A stretch of 5,064 nt of DNA from contig CADCWJ010000662.1 in assembly GCA_902806365.1 (NCBI GenBank), forward strand, positions 1 through 5,064, written 5' to 3'. Below are positions 1 through 5,064 of the stretch, piece by piece; position 1 is the first letter of the stretch; every line of letters begins with the position of its first letter. This DNA is from an uncultured Thermomicrobiales bacterium. Lineage in GTDB: Bacteria > Chloroflexota > Chloroflexia > Thermomicrobiales > UBA6265. A program made the translations under genes and the position numbers. The notes beneath the pieces are model-generated. The model saw only the letters and a list, made by a program, of their open reading frames with translations, was not told the DNA's origin and made no database searches.

Positions 1-535
1 CCGTCCGCCCCTGTCGCGACAGTGGGTCGTCGTTCTTCTGCTCGATGATTCGAACGGGGTCTCCGGCGGCATTCCGCTCAATCCGGCCGTAGTTCGCCGC
101 TTCCGGCAGCTCGCAGGTGAGGATCGTGATCTTTGCGCCGGTCCGGCGCCCGCCCGCCAGAAGCGCCGCGACGGTCCCGCCGGTAAGCAGAGGGCTGTCG
201 CCCAGTAGCGAGATCAGCCACCGGCAGGGCTCCAGTGCCTGGAGCGCGCAGCGGGCAGCGCCCGCGGTGCCATCCGCGACCGCCTGGATAGTTGTGGTAA
301 ACGCGCCCGGCATACCGAGCATGTCCGGCAGATCGGCAAGGAGAGGACTCACCACGGCAACCAGTTGGTCTGGCTCAATTGCCAGGCCGGCGCGAATCAC
401 GCGCTCCACGATCGGGGTGCCGCCAACCGTGTGGAGGTGCTTCGGTGTGCCGGATTTCATGCGGGTGCCATAGCCGGCAGCGAGGACCGCCACCGCTACG
501 TTCTCGAGGGCCGGTTGCGTTGCGTCGCTCGTCAC
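1..535 (-). CDS. glmU: GlmU-type N-acetylglucosamine-1-phosphate uridylyltransferase, N-terminal part (runs off left edge)
   Basis: The gene reads leftward and the window holds its first 178 residues. It looks like the pyrophosphorylase domain of GlmU, which makes UDP-N-acetylglucosamine from UTP and GlcNAc-1-phosphate in the cytoplasm for cell-wall synthesis. The nucleotide-binding signature LAAGYGTRM is at residues 18-26, followed by P31-K32. Q84 with G89-T90 matches the uracil-contacting Gln and Gly-Thr of the family. LGDSPL at 111-116 holds the metal-binding Asp113, and NYGRI at 148-152 with E165 and K167 matches the YGRI...E.KD region. Start: GTG at 535; an in-frame stop lies a few codons upstream, and no ATG or other GTG intervenes. 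A GGGAAG element is 13 bases upstream, so ribosome binding looks weak. Oddities: the usual GTGHA is GTAGA, and the usual YGD is LGD. The C-terminal left-handed beta-helix acetyltransferase domain would lie outside the window, so a stand-alone nucleotidyltransferase of this family is not excluded. Confidence 0.82.
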   Translation of the reverse strand, partial: MTSDATQPALENVAVAVLAAGYGTRMKSGTPKHLHTVGGTPIVERVIRAGLAIEPDQLVAVVSPLLADLPDMLGMPGAFTTTIQAVADGTAGAARCALQALEPCRWLISLLGDSPLLTGGTVAALLAGGRRTGAKITILTCELPEAANYGRIERNAAGDPVRIIEQKNDDPLSRQGRT

Positions 536-654
536 CGGCGAACCATCACTTCCCAGTCAGGAAAAGCCGGCGATGCAGGCGCGAATGAAGCCCCGGCCAC
601 CGTGGGGATCGGATCTCGTGGAGCGGGGCATACCTGTGGCCACAGACTCCGTGG
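536..654 (-). other. Spacer between tRNA-Gln and the GlmU-type gene, with a 12-bp perfect palindrome
   Basis: This spacer would be transcribed if tRNA-Gln and the downstream gene share a transcript. It holds a perfect palindrome CTGTGGCCACAG at 634-645, ten bases past the tRNA 3' end. It also holds a weak terminator-like arrangement on the minus strand, a GCCGG/CCGGC stem (593-597 with 566-570), a 22-base loop and a run of four T (565-562). No convincing promoter was recognised. Whether the spacer separates the two genes or joins them cannot be decided by eye. Confidence 0.35.
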
Positions 655-728
655 TGGCTGGCGGACCAGGATTCGAACCTGGAATAAAGGTTCCAAAGAC
701 CCTTGTGATACCATTTCACCATCCGCCA
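655..728 (-). tRNA. tRNA-Gln (anticodon UUG), CCA end encoded
   Basis: A full cloverleaf can be folded on the minus strand. The acceptor stem TGGCGGA/TCCGCCA is perfect and has the U1-A72 first pair typical of glutamine tRNAs. The D stem GTGA/TCAC is perfect. The anticodon stem AGGGT/ACCTT has one G-U pair, and the loop CTTTGGA carries anticodon TTG (plus-strand positions 694-696), which reads CAA. The T arm is CCAGG-TTCGAAT-CCTGG. The discriminator base is G, as expected for glutamine, and CCA is encoded (655-657). There is no intron and no long variable arm. The gene points the same way as the GlmU-type gene, 119 bases upstream of its start. Confidence 0.96.
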
Positions 729-755
729 AAATGGCTTTCTTCAGTTTACTTGGTC

Positions 756-773
756 GTGGCTGAAACATGCCAC
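756..773. promoter_or_regulatory. Inverted repeat GTGGC-N8-GCCAC, possible operator
   Basis: Two perfect five-base arms are separated by eight bases in the spacer between tRNA-Gln (leftward) and the NrtR-like gene (rightward). An eight-base direct repeat TCGTCGGT follows at 775-782 and 792-799, 17 bases apart. The layout fits a dimeric regulator, perhaps NrtR controlling its own gene, or a site in the tRNA promoter region. Arms this short can arise by chance in GC-rich DNA. No clear -35/-10 pair was found in 729-861 in either direction. Confidence 0.25.
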
Positions 774-861
774 ATCGTCGGTCGCCGCCGTTCGTCGGTA
801 TGCGCGAGAATGGTAGGCGCGTGACCCATACGGGGCATGGCGCCGGCGACAGGGTGCGACA

Positions 862-1575
862 ATGGTCTTTAAGAACACAATCGCGGCGGTATCACCGGTC
901 CGCATCAGTGCGGTGCCGTTCCGGCTCGGTCGAGCGGGGCTGTCGGTTGCGGTTCATCCGGTCGGCGAAGGTGGCCAGCGGCTCCCTGCCGGGGTACCGG
1001 CTCCCGCTGAGTGGCTCGATGTCGCGGCGCGGCGAATCGTCCGGGAGCGCGTCGGCTCCCACGAACAGTATCTCGAGCAACTTTATACCTTCGGCGATCC
1101 AGCGACCGAAGACCGGACGGTCACCGTTAGCTACCTCGCCTTGTTCCGAGATCATGAGCGACATGACGAAGACTCCGCCGGGCTTACCTGGATGGCCGCG
1201 CGCGAGGTCGTACTTCCGTCCGAAATGGATCGGCGCGTGCTGGATTACGCGCTGATGCGACTTCGAGCCAAACTCGGATACACCAATATTGCCTTTCACC
1301 TGCTGCCGCCGACGTTCACCTTGTCCGACCTTCAGTTGGCCTACGAGGCCGTGCTCGGTCATCCGGTCGACAAACGCAACTTCCGGCGTCGGATGATTGC
1401 GTCGAGCATCCTCGAGCAACTCGACGAGAAGCGTCGCGACGGCAGCCATCGCCCGGCAGCGTTGTACCGCTTCGCGTCGCGCGATGATCGGGAGGCGTAT
1501 CTCACGCCGCCATGGGCGATGGAACGCCCTGAAGTCGTGGCGGAGTCGATCGCCGCCAGTCACGATTCCCAGTGA
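862..1575 (+). CDS. NrtR-like transcriptional regulator (degenerate Nudix domain plus winged helix)
   Basis: The 237-residue protein has the two-part layout of the NrtR family, whose known members sense ADP-ribose or related nucleotides and usually repress NAD-metabolism genes. Residues about 13-118 are a Nudix-like domain including the family string YLEQLYTFGDP at 70-80 and VSYLALF at 89-95. The Nudix box can be aligned (G44, E50, R58, E62, G65), but two glutamates of the REUxEE core are replaced, by I59 and R63, so hydrolase activity is unlikely. Residues about 122-205 form the C-terminal part: LRAKLGYT, then LLPPTFTLSDLQ, then VDKRNFRRRM, and the closing HRPAALYRF. ATG 862 is the first start after an in-frame TAG at 814-816; the ribosome site is poor (AGGGTG at best). 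The NAD kinase gene follows 74 bases downstream on the same strand, supporting a role in NAD(P) control. The ligand and target genes are inferred, not shown. Confidence 0.85.
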   Translation: MVFKNTIAAVSPVRISAVPFRLGRAGLSVAVHPVGEGGQRLPAGVPAPAEWLDVAARRIVRERVGSHEQYLEQLYTFGDPATEDRTVTVSYLALFRDHERHDEDSAGLTWMAAREVVLPSEMDRRVLDYALMRLRAKLGYTNIAFHLLPPTFTLSDLQLAYEAVLGHPVDKRNFRRRMIASSILEQLDEKRRDGSHRPAALYRFASRDDREAYLTPPWAMERPEVVAESIAASHDSQ

Positions 1576-1634
1576 CCATCGGGAAGCGGGCAACCTGAAT
1601 GCGAAACCGACCAGGACCAGCAGTGGCCAACGGC

Positions 1635-1644
1635 AAGGGAGGAG
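1635..1644 (+). promoter_or_regulatory. Strong Shine-Dalgarno for NAD kinase
   Basis: AAGGGAGGAG lies five bases before the GTG at 1650. It is the strongest ribosome binding site on the plus strand of the window and decides the start of the NAD kinase in favour of GTG 1650 over ATG 1599 and GTG 1623, neither of which has a comparable site. Confidence 0.8.
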
Positions 1645-1649
1645 ATCGA

Positions 1650-2525
1650 GTGTCGCAACGTTACGGAATCGTGGCGGCCCTGAGCAAGCCCGAAGCCAAG
1701 CAGCTCGGAGCGACCATCGCGGAATGGCTGATCGAGCAAGGACACACGCCGGTGACTGAAGCCGAGCTCTCGGCAGGCGGAACCGCGACCATCGATGCTG
1801 TCGTCGTGTTGGGTGGCGATGGCCTGATGATGCGCGCCGCCAACGTCTACCCCGACATTCCGCTGTTGGGCCTCAACTTCGGAAAGGTCGGCTTCCTGGC
1901 TCTCGTCGAGCAGCAGGACTGGCGGGCCGCGCTCGCCGCGCTCGTCAATGGGGAATATGAGGTCGAGACCAGTTCGACGCTCAACGGATCGCTCTTGCGG
2001 GAAGGGACAGAGCAGGATCAGGGCTGGGCGATCAACGATGTCGTGATCCGCAGCGGCAATCGAATGCTGGATGTCGAGGTCTACATCGACGGCCACTTCG
2101 TCAACACCTATCCCGGTGACGGCATGATCGTATCAACCGCACGGGGTAGCACCGCCTATTGCATGGCGGCGGGTGGCCCGATCCTCACCGCTGGCGTCCG
2201 CGGGTTCGCGATCGTGCCGATCTCATGTCACTCCCCGATCCGAACACCGATGGTTGCCTCCGAGGACGTCAAGATAGAGCTGGTCCTCACCAACAACCAT
2301 GAAGGCTCGCTGATTCTCGACGGCCGGACACTGATCGATGTGCGGATGAACGACGTGATCAAGGTGGAACGCGGCATCCACACGTTTCAGCTCGTCAAGG
2401 TTGGATCGTCCAACTTCTATGATGCCGTGCGGGAAAAGTTCAACTTCCAGATCCGTCCGGACGCGATCCCCACCCGGGCATACGGCGGGAGTCAACGAAC
2501 GCGGGAGATCCCGGCGGCTCCCTGA
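1650..2525 (+). CDS. nadK: NAD kinase (ATP- or polyphosphate-dependent)
   Basis: The enzyme phosphorylates NAD to NADP in the cytoplasm. From GTG 1650 the protein has 291 residues, normal for the family. The GGDG motif (G55-G58) with Asp57, the presumed catalytic residue, follows the hydrophobic strand DAVVVL. LGLNFGKVGFLA at 73-84 matches the family's GxNxGxxGFL. The usual NE is ND here (N129-D130). The glycine-rich motif is DGMIVSTARGSTAY at 157-170, followed by AAGGPI; the common TPTGSTAY is TARGSTAY. PISCHSPIRTPMV at 190-202 is the PIxPHxLxxRP-type motif. The tail from about residue 262 is divergent. In-frame upstream starts (ATG 1599, GTG 1623) would add 9-17 unconserved residues. The gene follows the NrtR-like regulator by 74 bases and is probably co-transcribed with it. 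It converges on the zinc-ribbon gene with only 25 bases between the stops and no clear terminator. Confidence 0.93.
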   Translation: MSQRYGIVAALSKPEAKQLGATIAEWLIEQGHTPVTEAELSAGGTATIDAVVVLGGDGLMMRAANVYPDIPLLGLNFGKVGFLALVEQQDWRAALAALVNGEYEVETSSTLNGSLLREGTEQDQGWAINDVVIRSGNRMLDVEVYIDGHFVNTYPGDGMIVSTARGSTAYCMAAGGPILTAGVRGFAIVPISCHSPIRTPMVASEDVKIELVLTNNHEGSLILDGRTLIDVRMNDVIKVERGIHTFQLVKVGSSNFYDAVREKFNFQIRPDAIPTRAYGGSQRTREIPAAP

Positions 2526-2550
2526 TCCATACCCGGACGGCATGATCCCC

Positions 2551-3444
2551 TTACGTGACGCGATACCGCTTCGGAACCGTGCCCGACGCCGCCGAATCGT
2601 CGTCCTCGTCGTTCTCCTCCGGATCGCCCAGGCCGGACAGATCAGGGCCATCGTCTCGGGCCGGTCCCGCTTGGGCGGGAAGTCGCCCGGTCGAATCATC
2701 ACCGCTGGCGCCGTTTTGCCTCGCCGTGTCGGCCCGGCTCGGGATCAGCTGCTGCGTTGTCCCGAGCGCGGTAGCGCCATCGTCGCCATGACGCACCATC
2801 ACCCGGTCACTTGGGGTGGCGATCGACGGATCAGCCGGTGCGTCCAGCAAACCGCGCGCAAGTGTGGTGGCCGCCGTCGCGGCCGGAAGCGCCCGGGTTC
2901 GCTGCCGCTCCTGACGCTCTTCGGATTCGCGCAGCCGGCGCTCAATCGACGCCGGATCAATCCAACGGTCGTCGGACATGTCGACCGCTGCCTCTGCCTG
3001 CGTTTCACCACTATGATGCTGGGTGCCGCAATACGGGCAGATTTCCCATCGCAGGTCGATCAGCCGATCGCAAGACGAGCATGCCTCGCGGAGCTGCGTG
3101 TTGCAGTGCGGGCAGATCTGAAAATCGTCTTCCACGAAATGATTGCACGAGGGGCAGAGCGGAAGCTCCTCAAGGTCCTGGATCAGGTATTCCTCTTCCA
3201 GCGACCGCTGGTACGCTTCATCCAGCGTTTCCTTGGGCCGGAGCAAGCGGTAGAGAAGGAGACCCGGAATCCAGAACAGCACGACCATCAGCGTGGAAAA
3301 GACCTGGGTCACGACGCTCCGGCTCCGGGTCTCGATGTCCCGGAAGGTCCAGACCGCCAGCACGAACCAGAGGGCGATCAGATAGGCCCCGCCCAGCGCC
3401 AACAGGACTTGAAGGCCGCGCGCTATGAGTGTCTCTATATCCAA
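2551..3444 (-). CDS. Membrane-anchored double zinc-ribbon protein of unknown function
   Basis: The 297-residue protein has no assignable enzyme activity. Two hydrophobic segments at about residues 11-34 and 44-68 should form a membrane hairpin; the positive RSR turn and the basic RLLRPK after the second segment are compatible with either simple topology. A double zinc ribbon follows, with four CxxC knuckles: C97/C100, C111/C114, C122/C125 and C136/C139, spaced like the DZR family and able to bind two zinc ions. A charged helical stretch rich in Glu and Arg spans about 164-183. The rest is low-complexity and ends in an acidic run near residue 280 (EENDEDDD), probably disordered. Start: TTG at 3444 with Shine-Dalgarno AAGGGGAG eight bases upstream; no in-frame ATG or GTG fits better. 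It is the last gene recognised in the leftward operon, 33 bases after the cyclic-di-AMP receptor gene. A role as a membrane scaffold or partner of that receptor is speculation. Confidence 0.85.
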   Translation of the reverse strand: MDIETLIARGLQVLLALGGAYLIALWFVLAVWTFRDIETRSRSVVTQVFSTLMVVLFWIPGLLLYRLLRPKETLDEAYQRSLEEEYLIQDLEELPLCPSCNHFVEDDFQICPHCNTQLREACSSCDRLIDLRWEICPYCGTQHHSGETQAEAAVDMSDDRWIDPASIERRLRESEERQERQRTRALPAATAATTLARGLLDAPADPSIATPSDRVMVRHGDDGATALGTTQQLIPSRADTARQNGASGDDSTGRLPAQAGPARDDGPDLSGLGDPEENDEDDDSAASGTVPKRYRVT

Positions 3445-3452
3445 AATGAAGG

Positions 3453-3460
3453 CTCCCCTT
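3453..3460 (-). promoter_or_regulatory. Shine-Dalgarno AAGGGGAG for the zinc-ribbon gene
   Basis: On the minus strand AAGGGGAG ends eight bases before the TTG codon at 3444-3442. It supports TTG as the start, which is otherwise a rare choice. Its first base is the last base of the stem-loop that begins at the darA stop codon. Confidence 0.7.
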
Positions 3461-3480
3461 AGCTGATCACTATCATGCTA
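3460..3480 (-). other. Intercistronic stem-loop overlapping the darA stop codon
   Basis: The minus-strand RNA can fold into an eight-pair stem. TAGC pairs with GCTA and TGAT with ATCA, with one bulged A and an AGTG tetraloop. The 5' arm begins with the TAG stop codon of the receptor gene and the 3' arm abuts the next Shine-Dalgarno. There is no T run, so it is not a standard intrinsic terminator. It is noticeably AT-richer than its surroundings. Confidence 0.45.
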
Positions 3481-3810
3481 TCCAAGTCGCTCGAATCGTT
3501 CGACCGCAAGAACGAACATTGTCGCGCCGCCAACCACCACCTCGACCGGATTCGGCACATAGAATTCGCCCGGTTCCACGATTGGCATGAGCGGATTCAC
3601 GAATCGAGTCCGGGAATGACAGGTGCTGCGTACGGTCTCTCCCACTTCCGTTACCCGGGCCGCGTCCACCCCAATCATCAGGGTAACGTTTTGCTCGCGC
3701 AAAAACCCGCCCGCGCTGGTGATCTGCGTGGCCCGGATTCCCCGTTCGGTCAGGGCGGCGAGCAGGGAGTTGGCGTCGCTCCCCTGTACTACCACGATGA
3801 CGAGCTTCAT
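3478..3810 (-). CDS. darA: Cyclic-di-AMP receptor, PII-like (DarA/PstA/YaaQ family)
   Basis: This 110-residue protein matches the full length of the CdAMP_rec family, trimeric cytosolic PII-like proteins that bind cyclic-di-AMP and are thought to pass the signal to a partner protein. It opens with KLVIVVVQGSDA (residues 2-13). R26 and T28 lie in the strand before SAGGFLR (32-38), and N41 and G47 follow in NVTLMIGV; these match residues lining the nucleotide site in characterised homologues. It ends with VEVVVGGATMFVLAVERFER (89-108), the family hallmark. The large loop at about 65-88 lies where the family has its long, partner-specific B loop. Start ATG 3810 gives the expected N-terminus; the ribosome site is weak (GGAACA, about six bases upstream). 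It sits 60 bases after tmk, as yaaQ follows tmk in Bacillus. The presence of a cyclic-di-AMP synthase elsewhere in the genome is implied but not seen. Confidence 0.93.
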   Translation of the reverse strand: MKLVIVVVQGSDANSLLAALTERGIRATQITSAGGFLREQNVTLMIGVDAARVTEVGETVRSTCHSRTRFVNPLMPIVEPGEFYVPNPVEVVVGGATMFVLAVERFERLG

Positions 3811-3870
3811 TGCCTGTGTTCCATTGTTCCCGCACGCTTTCCGATGGTGGTCTCAAGCTCATGGACCCGG

Positions 3871-4557
3871 TCAGGAACTGGCAGGCCCACTCGCGACCGA
3901 GTATGGCGCACGCGGAGCCTGGATCGCGCCGTGAAGACCGAGCCGATCCCGGACCGCCGTATCGATCGCACGGGCCACGGCGTCGGGCGAGCCCAAGGCA
4001 TCGATCACCGCCCACCGGTCGGGGTCTCCCCGGGCAAGCCTGAGGTACGCCTCGCGCACCCGCTGATGAAAGGCGAGCTCGTCCCGGTCGATCCGGTTGA
4101 GAGTCTCCGGATCTGCCTGCCGGCGGCGCAACCCCTCCTCGACCGGCAGATCCAGGAGCAGCTTGAGGTCGGGCTCGACCCCCGCGGTGGCGAATCGCTG
4201 GATCGTGGCCAACGCCTCTCCGTCCAGGCCACGTCCTCCACCCTGATAGGCGTACGTCGAATCGACGAACCGGTCGCAAAGCACGACCCGTCCGGCTGCC
4301 CGTGCGGGCGCGATCACCTCGCGCACGTGCTGCGCCCGCGCGGCCGTCATCAGCAGGGCTTCGGTCTCGGCGGCAATCGCGACGTCACCACGTTCGAGAA
4401 GCACCGCCCGGATGGCCTCCCCGACGCCGGTGCCACCCGGTTCTCGTGTCATTAAAACCGGGTGGCCGGCACGCTCGAGCGAGACCGCGAGCAGCTGCGC
4501 CTGGAGCGACTTACCCCCGCCTTCCGGCCCCTCGAACACGATGAACGCACCGTTCAA
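3871..4557 (-). CDS. tmk: Thymidylate kinase
   Basis: The enzyme phosphorylates dTMP to dTDP with ATP, in the cytoplasm, for DNA synthesis. From TTG 4557 the protein has 228 residues, slightly longer than the usual 205-215. The P-loop is GPEGGGKS at 10-17, followed by L18-Q19 where most homologues have Thr-Gln. REPGGT at 38-43 and DRF at 95-97 (the DR[YFH] motif) are present, as are STYAYQG at 100-106 and the substrate-side GGGRGLD. The lid region includes RRRQADPETLNRID and FHQRVREAYLRLA. The extra length is a C-terminal tail of about 20 residues. Start: TTG 4557 places the protein exactly where family members begin (MNGAFIVFEG), one base after the stop of the upstream R3H gene. ATG 4590 and ATG 4644 are in frame but would add residues overlapping that gene, and ATG 4590 has no visible ribosome site. 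Translational coupling to the upstream gene is likely. Confidence 0.94.
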   Translation of the reverse strand: MNGAFIVFEGPEGGGKSLQAQLLAVSLERAGHPVLMTREPGGTGVGEAIRAVLLERGDVAIAAETEALLMTAARAQHVREVIAPARAAGRVVLCDRFVDSTYAYQGGGRGLDGEALATIQRFATAGVEPDLKLLLDLPVEEGLRRRQADPETLNRIDRDELAFHQRVREAYLRLARGDPDRWAVIDALGSPDAVARAIDTAVRDRLGLHGAIQAPRAPYSVASGPASS

Positions 4558-4558
4558 G

Positions 4559-5064
4559 CTATTGGATACCCCGGCGATAGATCTCCACATGGCGGAACGG
4601 GTCGCGGCCGCGGCTTCGTGAGGAGAGGCTGTAGCGCTCGGCAAGCTCGTGCTGCAACCGGCGAATCGGCGGCGATTGGGGGCTCAGGGCGGTGGCCGGC
4701 GCACCTTCCATGATCGCCGTGATCGCCGTTTCCGCCTCGGACAACGCAGTCAGGATGAAATCCGGCTGCTCGCCGCCCCGGACAGGGCGAAGGGCCGGTT
4801 CCTGATCGCGCTCCGGGGCCGGATCGGTGGACTGGACCGCGGCTGGAAAGAGCGAGAACAGGACATGCTCCATCTGCGTTGCCGTGTTCGAGCGCAAGAC
4901 GTAGACGGGCACTCCCCGCATCTCCGACTCCCGGATCGGTTGTGGCTTCTGCCGGTACGCGTTTTTCAGCGTCAGCACGATGTCCGCTTCCTGGAAGTCG
5001 CGTACGATCGCCACCGGCACATCGAGCCGGCCGATCGTCTGCTCGAGCCGGTTCCGGCTCACCC
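4559..5064 (-). CDS. Ycf45-like R3H-domain nucleic-acid-binding protein, C-terminal part (runs off right edge)
   Basis: Only the last 167 or so residues are present; the GTG at 5062 is probably an internal valine. The region EADIVLTLKNAYRQKP followed by MRGVPVYVLRSNTATQMEH matches the segment after the AAA ATPase core in Ycf45/SpoIIIAA-like proteins of Chloroflexota and Cyanobacteria. A variable linker covers about residues 74-103 of this fragment. An R3H domain closes the protein: LSEAETAITAIMEG, then R134-x3-H138 (the Arg and His that name the domain), then YSLSSRSRGRDPFRHVEIY. R3H domains bind single-stranded nucleic acid. The ATPase motifs would lie beyond the edge, so that part is inferred from the family. 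The TAG stop is one base before the likely tmk start, making this the upstream partner of tmk in the operon. Its cellular role is not established. Confidence 0.85.
   Translation of the reverse strand, partial: VSRNRLEQTIGRLDVPVAIVRDFQEADIVLTLKNAYRQKPQPIRESEMRGVPVYVLRSNTATQMEHVLFSLFPAAVQSTDPAPERDQEPALRPVRGGEQPDFILTALSEAETAITAIMEGAPATALSPQSPPIRRLQHELAERYSLSSRSRGRDPFRHVEIYRRGIQ

Noticed and set aside
562..597. Intrinsic terminator after tRNA-Gln (GCCGG/CCGGC stem followed by four T on the minus strand)
   Set aside because: The stem is only five pairs with a 22-base loop and a short T run, too weak to call.
655..728. tRNA-Gln as an integration site for a mobile element
   Set aside because: No integrase gene, no duplicated tRNA end and no foreign-looking genes are present; both sides are core genes.
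892..1593. Minus-strand open frame of 233 codons
   Set aside because: It is antisense to the NrtR-like gene, has no recognisable domain, and its start lies in the spacer without a ribosome site.
1599..1649. ATG 1599 or GTG 1623 as the NAD kinase start
   Set aside because: The added residues are not family-like, and a strong Shine-Dalgarno sits five bases before GTG 1650.
2503..2522. Hairpin GGGAG/CTCCC at the end of the NAD kinase gene as a terminator
   Set aside because: It lies inside the coding region and has no T tract after it; the 25-base convergent spacer also lacks a terminator-like structure.
2401..3462. Long plus-strand open frame of 353 codons
   Set aside because: It lies antisense to the zinc-ribbon gene and the end of the NAD kinase gene. 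Its translation is rich in Arg, Pro and Gly with no recognisable domain, whereas the opposite strand has clear motifs and a ribosome site.
3475..4455. Long plus-strand open frame of 326 codons
   Set aside because: It is antisense to darA and tmk, both of which have unmistakable family motifs; this is a GC-rich shadow frame.
4558..4644. ATG 4644 or ATG 4590 as the tmk start
   Set aside because: Both would overlap the R3H gene and add unconserved residues. The family N-terminus begins at TTG 4557, although the ribosome site there is also weak, so ATG 4590 is not fully excluded.

Overview
The window is GC-rich chromosomal DNA that carries housekeeping genes from a bacterium, with no sign of plasmid, phage or insertion-sequence content. 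The gene set and order suggest Chloroflexota, perhaps near the Thermomicrobia/Sphaerobacter group. The clues are a Ycf45-like R3H-domain protein, thymidylate kinase, a cyclic-di-AMP receptor and a membrane zinc-ribbon protein in one apparent operon, plus an NrtR-like protein beside an NAD kinase. This placement is an inference from gene content and protein style, not from a search.

Left part (1-861): the 5' part of a GlmU-type sugar-nucleotide pyrophosphorylase gene reads leftward off the window. A tRNA-Gln(UUG) gene with an encoded CCA end lies upstream of it in the same orientation. The DNA between the tRNA and the next rightward gene has short inverted and direct repeats that could be a control region.

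Middle (862-2525, plus strand): an NrtR-like regulator, with a degenerate Nudix domain and a C-terminal winged helix, is followed after 74 bases by an NAD kinase. This pairing suggests local control of NAD(P) metabolism. The NAD kinase most likely starts at GTG 1650, which has a strong Shine-Dalgarno sequence, and not at the upstream ATG.

Right part (2551-5064, minus strand, transcribed leftward and convergent with the NAD kinase gene): the order is the C-terminal part of a Ycf45-like R3H nucleic-acid-binding protein (cut by the right edge), thymidylate kinase, a DarA/PstA-type cyclic-di-AMP receptor, and a two-helix membrane protein with a four-CxxC double zinc ribbon. The first two genes are separated by one base. 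The tmk-darA pair resembles the tmk-yaaQ order of Bacillus, but a membrane zinc-ribbon protein follows where Bacillus has yaaR and holB. A stem-loop overlaps the darA stop codon and abuts the ribosome binding site of the zinc-ribbon gene.

Most of the window is conserved core biology. The best candidates for something undescribed are the cyclic-di-AMP receptor/zinc-ribbon membrane protein pair and the NrtR-like/NAD kinase pair. Several genes appear to use GTG or TTG starts.
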